Origin: Thysanoteuthis rhombus
Lineage: Eukaryota > Mollusca > Cephalopoda > Oegopsida > Thysanoteuthidae
Reading direction: 5' to 3'
Assembly: GCA_963457665.1 (NCBI GenBank)
Contig: OY735202.1
Span: 45,471,403-45,535,402 of the forward strand
Length of the DNA: 64,000 nt
Part shown: piece by piece, positions 25,025 through 37,100 of the stretch
Numbering within the stretch: position 1 is the first letter of the stretch
Layout of the letters: the number at the start of each line of letters is the position of its first letter
Made by a program: the position numbers and the translations under genes
The notes under the pieces: generated by a model
What the model was told of the DNA's origin: nothing
Databases searched by the model: none
Seen by the model: the letters and a program-made list of their open reading frames with translations, nothing else

Positions 25025-25834
25025 GTAATGCCCATCAGGGATTCGAAAAATGAAAAGCTGCTAAAAATTGATCTATTGCTGTCAAGGCAGCAACAGCGGA
25101 TCAAGGGAGCCACGGTAAACTCTCGAATTTCGGCTTCAACGAACACGTAGACCATAACAAACTTCCTTCTTACTTTCTTCGATAGATGCAGCGACCACAT
25201 CGACCATAACACGACTTGGCAGAATCTTAGTTTTGCGGTCCAGCCTTTTGCAGTCTTTACATGAAGATCAAAGTGTGGTATCTGTTCTTCTCTCGTCAAC
25301 GAAAAAAAAAGCATTAAGTTACCGTTTTCAATTTTAGATTTACTATGGTTGTATTCTAGTTGTTTTCTTCGTGAATTTTAATTTGATTTGAATATTCTTT
25401 TCAATTGACAAAAACAAGAGTTGATATGGATCTGTTTATTGTCGTCACTGAGAACCACGTGACCTAGTATTCCCGTTTTTAATTTTAAAGTTCACCCCAC
25501 TTGCGTTTCACACTGTGAAAAAGTCAAGTAATTTAATTTCAATGAAATATTTTGACTCGTTATGTGTCTTCCCAACTCTTTTTTAACTCTTTTATTATCT
25601 ATGAATTTTGCATTAGAATGAATTCTTGTCCGTTTTGTATTTTTGTAATCAAATCACGGTATGTCTCGTGTGTTGATTATTGTTTAATAAAATTCAAGTA
25701 TAAAAAAACATTCAAGAAAACAATCAAAATACAACTTTAGTTGTTATTGTCAGTTGAAAAAATTGATATTAAGTTAAATCAAAATTCACGAAAAAAAAAA
25801 CAATTTGGTGGACATTTACATACAGTAATTGATG

Positions 25835-25893
25835 ACGATGATGATGATGATGATGATATGATGATGATGGTGGTGGTGGTGGTGGTGGCGGCG
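25835..25893. repeat. (GAT)n(GTG)n microsatellite
   Basis: GATGATGATG runs into GGTGGTGGTG. The Asp- and Val-rich frame across it is an artefact. Confidence 0.93.
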
Positions 25894-26399
25894 TTTAATA
25901 TTGAAAAGAGAAAGCTAATGATATGTTTTGTTGACTTGTTGAGAAGAAAAAATACTAATTCTGCAAAAGGCTGGCCAAAAAAACTAGCGTAGTATCACGA
26001 ACTTCTCATTACAATTTGCCAAACGATGTATAAAAGGTCGAAAATAGAGCGATGGGGCAACCGAACTGCCTTGGGATTTACAGAATGATGTTTGTTAAAT
26101 GCAGCAAACCTCTAGACTTCCTTTTTCATTTATCGAACGCGTGATAACCATCGGGTATAACGAACTTCTGACTTTAATGATAACCACCTCCCCCAATCAG
26201 TTCGTTATTGCTAGGATTTAATGTATATTAGATTATTCGGAAAAGGACGGTCGACTCTATGTATTAACATTTTATACAACATTACTACAGTATATTGTAC
26301 AGCTCGTTTAGATGATTTCACTAATATTCACCGTTTATTTTCAGAGTTATCTATAGACGGTATAGATCCTGAAACCTGAAGATGAAACAAGAGAAGCTG

Positions 26400-26690
26400 T
26401 GTATATTCCTCTTGTACGAGAATAGTTACGTTTTGTCTCAAACAGCTTCCAATATTAAACTTCGATGGGGAGAGTGTTTAAAAAGTTTCATAGCGGAAAT
26501 TTGAGTCTCGAATACTAAGAGGGTAAAAGACGTCCCTCTGCCATTGAAAATGAACAACTAAAGACGCTCGTCGAATGTCAGACTGTCAGAGGAATGTCAC
26601 ATGTACTGGATGGTGGCAGTGTGACAATATCAGACCATCTAAAGTTGATTAATAAAGCGAAAAGGCTCGATAAGTGGGTTCCATATGAAC
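26400..26690 (+). pseudogene. Mariner transposase remnant (N-terminal DNA-binding region)
   Basis: One frame reads FKKFHSGNLSLEY, a stop, then EGKRRPSAIENEQLKTLVEC, QTVRGMSHVL and ISDHLKLINKAKRLDKWVP. This is the paired helix-turn-helix region and the WVP(H/Y)E motif of mariner transposases. At least one stop interrupts it, and no catalytic domain could be followed downstream. It differs from the short mariner derivatives, which keep only C-terminal scraps. Confidence 0.8.
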
Positions 26691-27010
26691 ATTAAGAAAA
26701 CCATTAAAAACAGAAAACAGTCATTATTTTCCAAATTAACTAATACATTCGATGTGCTGCGATTTGGGATGAACGTTCTTCGTACATTTGAGTTTGTCCT
26801 ATGACAAACTAGGGTTTTTTTTAATTGAGAATTGTATTTCTTATATTCTATATGACCATTTCATTTGGTGAAAATATTCCTTAGACGCCTATGTCGAAGC
26901 CGTAGTAGTTATCAAGCTACTAATTTGATCCTCATTGGTCCACTCCACCATTATATCCTTGTAGCAGACTAAACTGAGCAAATATATACACATAGAATCT
27001 ACTTTGAAGT

Positions 27011-27067
27011 GATGGTTGATAAGCTAGTCTCGCAGCGACTGTCTGTGAGACTAGTTCACTAACCATC
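27011..27067. repeat. Fold-back hairpin
   Basis: Two 25-base arms (GATGGTTGATAAGCTAGTCT... and its near complement) flank a 7-base loop, with about 20 of 25 positions paired. The right arm resembles the end of the SINE near 31090, so it may be two head-to-head SINE ends. Confidence 0.7.
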
Positions 27068-27329
27068 AATTTGTTGGATAGATCAAAAATAGGCAATTAA
27101 TTTGGCTGAAGAAAACATTTTGAAAACGGAATACAAAAAAGTTTTCATTGATTATTGGTTTCATGATAAATGAAAGCCTTCAAGAACTTCAAAAAGATTT
27201 CAGAAACCGAACAGATATGTTTTTTAAAGATTTATAAATCAACCTCATCATAAATAGATGAGAAGTTGAGAAACATTCGGTTTTACACCAAAGTCGATCT
27301 AATTACTGCATGGCATCAATAGACCGGTA

Positions 27330-27681
27330 TAAGTAGTATAAGGTACATAAGAATTTATATAATTGTCAGTGGCCAGGAATTAATGCAATCTTTACTAAGA
27401 GTATATGTACAATGTGAATGCGTTGATAATAATTTTTCTATAGAAATACATTGAAATCTATTTTACCATTGAAATGCCTTGAAAATTAGAGATATGAGAT
27501 TATCGGTGATCAGTAGTAGGCGTTATTGACAGACTAAGAAAAAATTTGTATGTAATGTACATGTATTGATAATCGTTTTACTATAGAAATATACTGAAAA
27601 CTATTTTACAATAGAATTCATCAACATGTAGGAAAATGGGATAGTCAGTGGTCAGTATGTAATATCAATGACAGACAAGAA

Positions 27682-27753
<72 letters not shown>

Positions 27754-27870
27754 GTACAATATGAATACATTGTTAATGATTTTACCACAAAAATATACTG
27801 CATACTTTCAATCAGAAAGATGGTATTGTCAATTGCCAAAAATTGACACAGACGTTACTGCCTGACTAGA
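27330..27870 (+). repeat. ~143-bp tandem repeat, about three units
   Basis: TTGATAAT, TATAGAAATA, AYTGAAA and TATTTTAC blocks recur at 143-bp spacing, and GTCAGTGG with TGACAGAC recur between them. The third unit is lengthened by a (TA)n tract. It ends about 130 bp before the signal-peptide exon. Confidence 0.65.
27686..27750. repeat. (TA)n microsatellite inside the tandem repeat
   Basis: About 65 bp of pure TA. Its length accounts for the extra spacing of the third 143-bp unit. Confidence 0.95.
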
Positions 27871-28003
27871 AATAGTACGTGTTTAATTATGCACTTGTTT
27901 GTTCCGAAGCATCAGTATACATATACACCTCATCGCTAAAAATATGCCGTGTCTGTGTGTAGGAAAATAACTGTGTTTACCATCTTCTATTCTTGTTTTT
28001 TAG

Positions 28004-28107
28004 AATCTAATTCACCATGTCGTCCTTTAAGGTCAACTTTTTCGTCACCATCCTTCTTTTTGCGACTGTCACCTCAGAAGAGACTTGCACCTGGTCCGAT
28101 GATTCTG
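28004..28107 (+). CDS. Coding exon 1: signal peptide
   Basis: The exon begins after a T-rich acceptor (TTTTTTAG) at 28003 and carries 13 bases of 5' UTR before the ATG at 28017. It encodes residues 1-30 plus the first base of Glu31 and ends at donor GTAAGT (phase 1). Lys5 followed by a 13-residue hydrophobic stretch and Thr-Ser-Glu-Glu reads as a secretory signal with cleavage near residue 20. C24 and W26 open the mature protein. The frame stays open past the donor to 28301, but that extension is intronic. Confidence 0.85.
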
Positions 28108-31100
28108 GTAAGTATCACACCACTCCTTTACTTCTTAATCTTCCGTTCTTATTGTTTATCTCCTCTCTTCTTCATCATTGTCGCTACCTCTTCTTTTTTC
28201 CATCAAGCTTTTTGCTTTCTGGCCTCCAACGACGTTCGTTAAACAAGGGGTCTACTATCATATTTGGGCACCAACGTATGGAGACGAGTAGGATAGGTTA
28301 GATACAATGGTGTTCTGGAGTCGATTAAAAACCCCAGGGAGGTGTTGCTTGTCACTCTGGTTCATATTCGTTGTGTTGAATTGATTGTCTACTAGTAAAA
28401 CCTTTAAAAATGGAAGGAATTGTCAACTGTTCTCATTCGAGTGTAAGTAGGTTTATCGCTCGAGTATAACAATAATATGTGAAGGAATATGGTTTGGTTA
28501 CTACAACTAACTTCTGTTCTAAAGGGGTTAGGTTTTACATGGGCAGGGGACGATAGATATCCTCTCATATAGGTTTGGCGAGATCAAATGAGCGTGGATT
28601 CTATTCTTGGAAGTTCAATTCGCACCGATATTTGAAGGATCACCTCGCCACAGAAATGTGCGAAGCATATATATTGAAACTTGGAAGTCGATCAAATTTA
28701 GCCTGCCTGTGGTCCTGAACACATTGATAGCAGTGGTCATTAATCACTGACCCACAGCGAACAACTAGTTATTCTTTACTTTTGTGAAAAATCTCTGGTC
28801 AGGAAACCATTTGTCGAACGAGTCCTTTTTTTCTCATTAATCAGCTTTATATCTACATTCCTAGAAACATTTCACTTTCCTATTTTTTACTATGTAAGGA
28901 TAAGCAACCCCTTAATCAATATGATAATTGGTATTTCCTAACGACCATTTAGTCGTCGACAGTGGCATTTTTTCCAAAATTAAGCAGTTCCGTGTAGATA
29001 ACGAAACACAGATGACGCAAAAAACTTATAAAAAACAATATAACAAAATGAACGGCGAGAAAAACTTGATGAAATATTTTCCTAAACGGACAACGGGAAA
29101 AAAACTTAACGATATGATAAAATGGGCAGTGAATGAAATAACGATATATTAACATAGGCGATGAGAATAACTTGACAGTATAACAAAAAACTTGTAGAAC
29201 TGAAGAGGCTCTCTAGCATCTCGAAGGAAGCAGTCAGTACCCACAGAACAGAAAAATGATGCAAAATCTTATCTCTAAGAAAAAGAAAACTCAATCGTTC
29301 AACGATTTTTCCTTCGGTGTGCATTATGTAATATATTCAGCATCAAACCTGTGTGTTTATTACAATTATAAAATTACAAACATGTCAACCTATGGATTAT
29401 ACCGATAACCTTCTATAGACTCTTATTTACCTTTTTCTTTTATTCCAGGTAATCCTTTCCTTATACCTTTTTATTTTCTTTGGCCAAGAGAGGTTCCACC
29501 CCCTCATGTGTACCCAGCCTTCTTATTATTGCCTAAAGCCCTCGAATAAAGTAGTATCATTATTCTCTGAATTATTGGAAGTATTACCTTCATCTTTGTT
29601 ATTTCAGTCATATGCTTCGATCGATGTATTCCCTAGCCTTCTTAGTATCGTCTGAAGCTCTCAAATAAAGTAGTATCATTATTCTACGAATTATTGGAAA
29701 TATTATTCTTATCTTTGTTATTTCAGTCATATGCTTCGGTCGACGTATTCTTTTGCCTTATCAGAATTGTCAGAAGCTCAGGGACGAATTACTATCATTA
29801 TTCTATGGATTATTCGAACTAATATCCTCAACTTTGTTGTTTCGATTGATGCAATCTCTAGTCTTCTTGGGATTGTCTAAGGCTCATGGGTGAAGGAAAT
29901 TTCGTTATTCCACGAATCATTCGAACTACTACCCTCATCTGTTTTTTTTTTTGTTTGTTTGTTTGTTTTCTGCGTTGTTTTGTTTTGTTTTTTTATCACT
30001 TTAAGATGATTAGTTCTCTGAACTTCCTTCCGTGTATGTCACATCTGTGATTTCGAATTAGTCTCAAACAGAATTCTTTATCTCGTCTAAAATGTTTTTG
30101 TTTTTTGTTGTTTTTTTTAATTTTCGCCGCTAATCCAATTAGAACAATTCACAGGGCCAAGCGAAGAAGATTTACGCTAGGATTAATAACTTCCCTTTGT
30201 AGCCAGTTATGGATTGATAAAAAAAATCTATAAAACTTAATGGGAAGATGAAGATATTTACTAAGCGTAACAAGACCAGGTTATGCAGAGCCAATTTCAT
30301 CTGTTTTTACGTTCTCTGCAGAGGAGGCATTTGATAAGTTCGTGTGCTGTTTTAGCGGAATGCACGATTCATCTGTCCTTGAGTAGTTTTCAACTCCAAA
30401 AATGTTATCCGTCAGTGTTGTTCTCAGTTAGTAGTAGTAGTGAAATCCTGCCTTGGAAATCAGCACTTGAAATCCTGGCTGTTTCGTGGGATCGAACACC
30501 AATTTTAGGTTCCATTTGTATACATACAACTATTTCATCACTAAGCAGAATCCAACTCACTTTTTTTTCTCTCTTTCTCGAAGAATCATCTTGTTGCGAC
30601 ATTAACGAATGGTTGCGCGACAAGTGGTACTTCCCCGATGGTAACAAGACCACTTTTCTGCGCATTCGTCAACGCGTTATGGTCACCCATGACGAAGCAA
30701 ATGGCAAGATCAGATACAGATGCGTCGAGAAATACGGGAACATCTTTCTTATCAGGTGAGAAATTATTTTCTTTTTTGTTATGTCGGAGTCAACTCACTG
30801 GAATCAGAAACGAATAATTAAGGATCGCTGCTCTCACAAAGCAGAGATCTCATTAGAAACTAACTTAATCGATTAATTAATCGATTTTAATTAAGCATAG
30901 CATGAGCGAAATACCACAATCGGGAAGCACGAAGTAAGAAGCAAACTCAATAGAAACTGTCTACCAAAGTAGCAATAGTGGACACTTTTATTTATATATA
31001 CTAAGCTTAGCTTAGTACAACACGAGGCCATGTGTGTTGTGCCCCCAGTGAGGATTGGACTCAATAGAGTAGCAATGGTTAGTGAGACTAGCTTGCTAAC

Positions 31101-34100
31101 CACTACTCCATGGAGAGGCACCCTAATTGACATTTTTCTGAGCTTGGTGCCTAGTACAGTACTGGAAAGCAAGTTTTTGGTTCCTGTTGATTGAACCCAC
31201 TACTATAGTAGAGTTGTGTGAAACCAGGTTGTCAAAAATGTTCTCAGGGTGATGTGGCATACGCAAAATATTGAATAAAATGAAATATGAACAAAAAGGA
31301 ATACATTTTAATTGACTGAAATGTTCAGTGATTTTCACAATCTTTTATACATATATATATATATATAAGTGTGTGGGGGTGTTCTACCCCAAATGTAATT
31401 TAAACAGTGCACGCAAATCGAATGCAATGTGTTCGTTTACTGCTGACCTAAATGAGCGTTGCTCTCTGTGAGACTGCTTTATACGTGAACAAGGAAGGGC
31501 TTTGAAGGAGACGGTGGAAACTAGATGTTGAGTAATTTTTTTTTTTTTTTCATGGTCTCTGAACTTTTGGGGAGCATGTTGTATGGAGGACTTGGCAGAT
31601 AGGCATGTGTTATCATAAACGTCTTTATTAAATTGTTATATGAATCCTCATATGTATTGATGTTTTGTTTGTTTTTTTTTCTTCCAGAAAGAAGGTTTAC
31701 CGACCAAACAGAGATGGAGTCATTTGTCTGGGATTCAGTTACACAACAGACCGTGATACTGAAATGAATCACTTGATTCGATACAACGGTAAGTTGCGTC
31801 ATACTCAAGTGGGGCGAAATTCAGTTAATATATGTTTGATATAGGTCTTTTCGAACCATTTTCCTTGTCTTTCCTGTCTTTAATACAACGTTTTGGTCGA
31901 TGTATCCTCTAGCCCTCCAACGGTATCTGCCTTATTCGGTAACATTCTGGGAATATCCAAATGGGCACTTTATTTGATGACTTGGTTGATAAGAGCAGGT
32001 GAAGCTCATCTGGATAGTTTGTAGACAACACCGACGGAAATGTAGTAATCGAGGCGACAAACAGAAGAAGACTAATAGTCTTAATTTGTGAGAATTTCTT
32101 TGATGAAGCAATTCCATTATTAGTAATTTTTGTTCTGTTTTTTTTTTTTTTTCTTTCATCTTATCTTTGTTGGTTGACTACGGCGGGTTAGTCTCAGGTT
32201 GCCCGAATTCCTGAAATGAAGCATTGTCATAAAAATCATTTTTTGACTGTTTTTCTTTCATCTTTTCATTGCAACGCTCAGGTGATTTTTTCATTTATTC
32301 TATGACCGTTGAGTAAGTGGCATGGATCGAAAATTGGAAGTTTATTTTTCATTTCCGATGCAGGCTATTAATTTAACTGAATAAATGTACTTCTATTTCG
32401 ATTGAAGATGACAACTGCGATTTTTAATTGCAAAGTTCAGCATTGTATATATGATGAATGAATTCGTAGGTGTATAAGATAGGTCAGTTAATAAGACAGC
32501 CGCCTTCCAATCATATGGTCGTGATTTCAAATTACGGTATGGAAATGTTGATTTTACATATAGATTTGGTTTAACGTGACAATGATACCCTCAAAAGAAG
32601 AAATCAAGCGAAGAATCACTCTAGGATGAAAATCTCACTGGTGCTAATAAAAAGAGTATACAACGAATGTATCCTACCGATGGCCACCCATGGAGCTGAA
32701 ATATGGAACCTAACCAAAAGATTGACTCTCAAACTGAGAATCATGCAAGTCGCACACGAGAGAATCATGCTCAATATAACATGGAGAGATCATAAGGCAG
32801 CACAATATCTTAGAGAAAAACGGGAGTTCGAGATATCATATAATCCATTTGTAAACTCAAATAGGCAACGAACTGGCCATGTTGCAAGAATAGTAAACAA
32901 CCACTAGACATGACGACGTGGATCCCCAGTGATCACATACGAAACCGTGGCCGACAATATATAAGATGGCGTAACAAACAAGACAAGTTCAGGAGTATTG
33001 GCTCCACGACGCCCATGATAGAGAAGCGTGGCGAATCTTGGGGAAAAAGTCCATGTCCAACAACGGACGCTAAAAGGATGTTGATGATGATGAGGAGGGT
33101 GATAGACAAACAGGGAAGAGTTTACTCCCCTGAATTTGGTGAAGGTTGTTTTTGTCGTTGTCCTTGTAACGAGGGCAAACAATGTCGACTCCAGCTTGGA
33201 GTTTGACAAGAGAGAATCACATCAAAAAGTAAGAAGAAGGATACTAGTATGAATAATTCATGGAATAATAATAATGCTTCATTTTGAACAACACTTGACT
33301 AAAAGTGTCAAATTAACTTGGTTGGAATATACATATAGATACACACGCTCATTGAAAGATACAGACATACACACCAACATAAACATTTTACTTGGACTTT
33401 TTGTTTATAAGTACAGATTTATATGCCTTCCTGACTTAGGTGGAAGGTGGTACGTGACTTTTTTTTATAGTCTGAACCCCAGGAGTACGTGTTGAAAAGG
33501 AACATAATCGTCTACTTTTTGGCACGCCACATAGCCCTGACCCTATCGCTCTTAGTGTCATAGGAAGGTGTGGCCTGAGAGATAGCGTCTGCTAGAACTA
33601 GACAATATGCTTTTGGGGGTGACCAAGAAGATCCTGCGCTAAGTAAGTATTTTGTTTGTAAGTTTGGCCAAAGACACGGAATTAACTTAAGCCATTGTTA
33701 TTTTTATAAACGAGTGAACGTATTTGATGAAAATTAGAACATACCCCACATCATTTTGCTCTCTATTTTCCCTCATTTCCATTACGATTTCGGGAGTGCA
33801 AGTAGTTTGATTTGAAACATTGCTTTTTCTCAAAATCTTATTTTCATAAAACAGAAGCATGTTCATTGGGAGACTCACCCACATCGTTGTTATATACGTA
33901 AACAGAACCTGCAGCAGTTGTGTCTGTTCGATAGGATCAATATTATCATCTGTATTACTTGATCGCAACTACTTTGCTACTAAACTAAATTTCTTCTACA
34001 AATTAATTCTACTTTTGTCTTGCTAACCCAACTGTCGGCATATAGGATGGTATGGACATTACTCTGTGTCCAATATGTTGACCTCGGTTACTAGAATCCC

Positions 34101-37100
34101 TTTAACGTAAATCTTCTTGTGAAAAACTCGGCTCATGAAATATCGAAAAACATGAACATTCATACATCTGTAAGTAGGTGAACACCAAACTGAAAAATAT
34201 GATTTAAAGTGGATCCGTGGAACGTTGGTTGTCCACTCAACAAACTGACTGAATATTTTTTAAAAACTACCTTGGTGAGTGGTGCTACGAGCCAAAAGTC
34301 TAAAATGAGTAAACTGTCGTTCTTGTGTAGTTTTTTTCTTCGATAAGCATTATACAAATATATATATATATTTTATCTGTGTCCAGGTCCTGGAGTTGGA
34401 AACCATTTACTAAGTCCTCAGTTGGTGAGGCGCGATGAAGCAGTGAGTATTAACATCACCTGCGACCTTTTACATACTGAACAGAAAAGACCATCGGCAC
34501 GGCTCACACGATCGCGTAAGTCACGATTTGACTCTTTAAAATATATGTATGTTAGTATGTATGTATGCGTATATGTGTTCGTTGACTCCAAACTAACTCT
34601 GAAAAACATTCTCGTAAGGATTCCCGGTCTTTTTGCTGACGGGCGTTTCGCTGGGAACAGGTTAGCCGACTGATGTTTTGCTGAAAACATTTTTGTCAAC
34701 AGACGTTTTGCTGAAAACATTTTTGTCAACAGACGTTTTGCTGAAAACCTTTTTGTCGACAGACGTTTCGCTGAAAAACCTTCCTGTCGACAGACGTTTC
34801 GCTGAATACTTTTTTGCTGAGACAAAGAGTTTTAATTATTGAATGTGATTTTTTTCGTTTCATTTTGTTGTTTTGTTTTTCCACAACGTTTTGGCTGTTT
34901 ACTCTACTCTGTGTATGATATTCAATGCAGTTCTGGCATAGAGTTGAAGGGTGAAACCAGCCACCCGCTAAAAATAAGAGTTTGGAAACAATGTAAAGCC
35001 GTAAGATACTTTAAAATCTGGTATGGCTGATCATGCATCGAGGAAGGAAAAAGGGGCATAACCCAGTGAACAGACCGAGTGTCGGCATGAATAACCATTG
35101 ATCAGGAAGGAGCAGTGAACTTGTGATTCCGTGTCCATGGCTCGAGAGATGCGTGCGAGTTCAGAGCTCAACGGAGATATCAGGAGAAAACATTCCAAGA
35201 AACACAGATGCAAAATCGGACATGACGTATATGGGAGGGATGCGCATGCTCTCCAGGAATCTACTTTTTTTTTTTAGCACAATAACGTTTTCGGGGACCC
35301 AGATTTAATCCATCAAAAAGATATGTCTCTGCCGGTTTTCTTTCATTCAATTACACAATCCTTGTTTTTTTAATACTATTTCTTCACAATATTTTTCATG
35401 TTGTTGGAGCGAGTCTGAATTCGACTTTTAATGCTTGTTTTGATTGAATTACATTAAAGTTTGATTGTGGCATCATTGTTTTGATTAAATCAATTTTGTT
35501 TGTAATGGTGCGGTGAAAAATTTGCATTTCTGTTATAAGTTATTTTTAATAATTATTTTCTAAACACCCAACAAACTTACTTATTTACTAATTGTTTATT
35601 TCAATTTTTTTAAGTTGATAGACGAACATGCCATTCATTTCCCATATCAATTTTGATTTATTTTTTATCTTGATAAATACAAACAGAAATGATGAGTTTA
35701 TTACGGCTTCGATCGTAAGCTTTCGCAGAACTCAGAAAATGAAGATAGAGAGCTCAAATGTGTTAGAATTATTTATTGTCTTAACTGCGATCATTGTGCT
35801 TGCTCTTTTAAAGAGACCTGAGAGTTTGTTTTTTTCCTCAGTTGTATGTGTTGGGCACAGTGGATCGGGGCACGTGGATCACTTCTGGGTCCGTGCCACT
35901 GTGTCCCGGTTGGTGATTCACTGTACCAAGCTTTGGAATTTTCAACCCAACATGGGTTTAGGGTTAAAGATTTCAGTTTAATTGTACTTTTTAATTGTAG
36001 AAGTAATTGAATATGAAATGGTTCAGTTCTTTTCATAAAAAATGATCCTGTCGATTCGATCCATGTAGTTTACTAGGAAACTAAAAGAGCATTTTGATTT
36101 TGCATTTGAATCATTTTTTTATTTTCTTAAATTGCTTTTGAGACTGTATGGCCGCAATTTTGTGTTAAATGTTTCTTTCAATGTGCTTGGCTTTTGCCAA
36201 TGAATGATTGAGAGAGTGCAGACAGGGACAGTGAATGAACAAAATGAGAGGAGTGGCCATAAAGCGTTTATTTGAATCTTCGCCCCCCCCCCCGTCGTGC
36301 TGTTCTGCTCAATCGTTAAGGGCGACGCTACGTTGAGGCGGCCACCTTTTCGGTCGCAGGTTCGATTTCTGCAGCAGCCACATTTTTTTTAATTGTTTAT
36401 TTCTATTTACGCTGTCTAGGCTGAGTGACACATTCTCTGCGTTACAACGGGAGGTCACTTCAAATGAAGTTTCAAACAATTATCAATAGATATAATGCAT
36501 TCATGAAAATTCTGTTCATTTCCTAATAATGATAATATATATACGTGTGCGTGAGTGAGAACGTATGTATGATATTAGTTATGCTTAGCCTAAGCTGAAA
36601 CAGAGCCACAATGATAGGATATCCAGTGAGGATTGAACTCACTAAAAACGGTTCACGCAACTAACTTGCTCTACAGAAGGCAATGTATCATAACCAATAA
36701 GCTCTGATTGTGAATTCTGACTCTATTTCCATTAACAAACCCACCAACGAAATTGGTTAATAAGTACGTTTCATTTGAACCTGCGGACAGCTGAGATTAA
36801 TCCTTGTCGTCTGTTTCCTGCATTTTCGATTTGCTCGGGATTTTTCGTCGGATGAGCGACAACATGATGGGGAAACTCCGACATTCCCGTTCCGCTCGCT
36901 CATCTATCTTCCAAAGGAAATGTCTCATCCTAGATTTACCGATTATTCTCAAGTAATGTCTTGATTTGATTACTATCAGCCTCAACTGACTGGGCATTGT
37001 TCAGCAAGAATTCTTCGGTACAAAACTTTACAAACCGCTTTTCACACGTTCGATCATTTTCAGTAACTTCCCCATAAACAGAACAAATCATTTTCTTTCT

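Noticed and set aside
30283..30583. Open frame continuing upstream of coding exon 2
   Set aside because: It is intron read-through; a pyrimidine-rich acceptor at 30583 restores the phase from the signal-peptide exon.
34418..34825. 135-codon minus-strand frame as a real basic repeat protein
   Set aside because: It is open only because the 30-bp minisatellite period is divisible by three; no signal, domain or start context.
35845..35960. Short palindrome (CACAGTGG/CCACTGTG) followed by a TTTAGGGTT word, as a telomere-like or regulatory site
   Set aside because: Only one TTAGGG-like unit and an 8-9 bp palindrome; more likely a repeat end.
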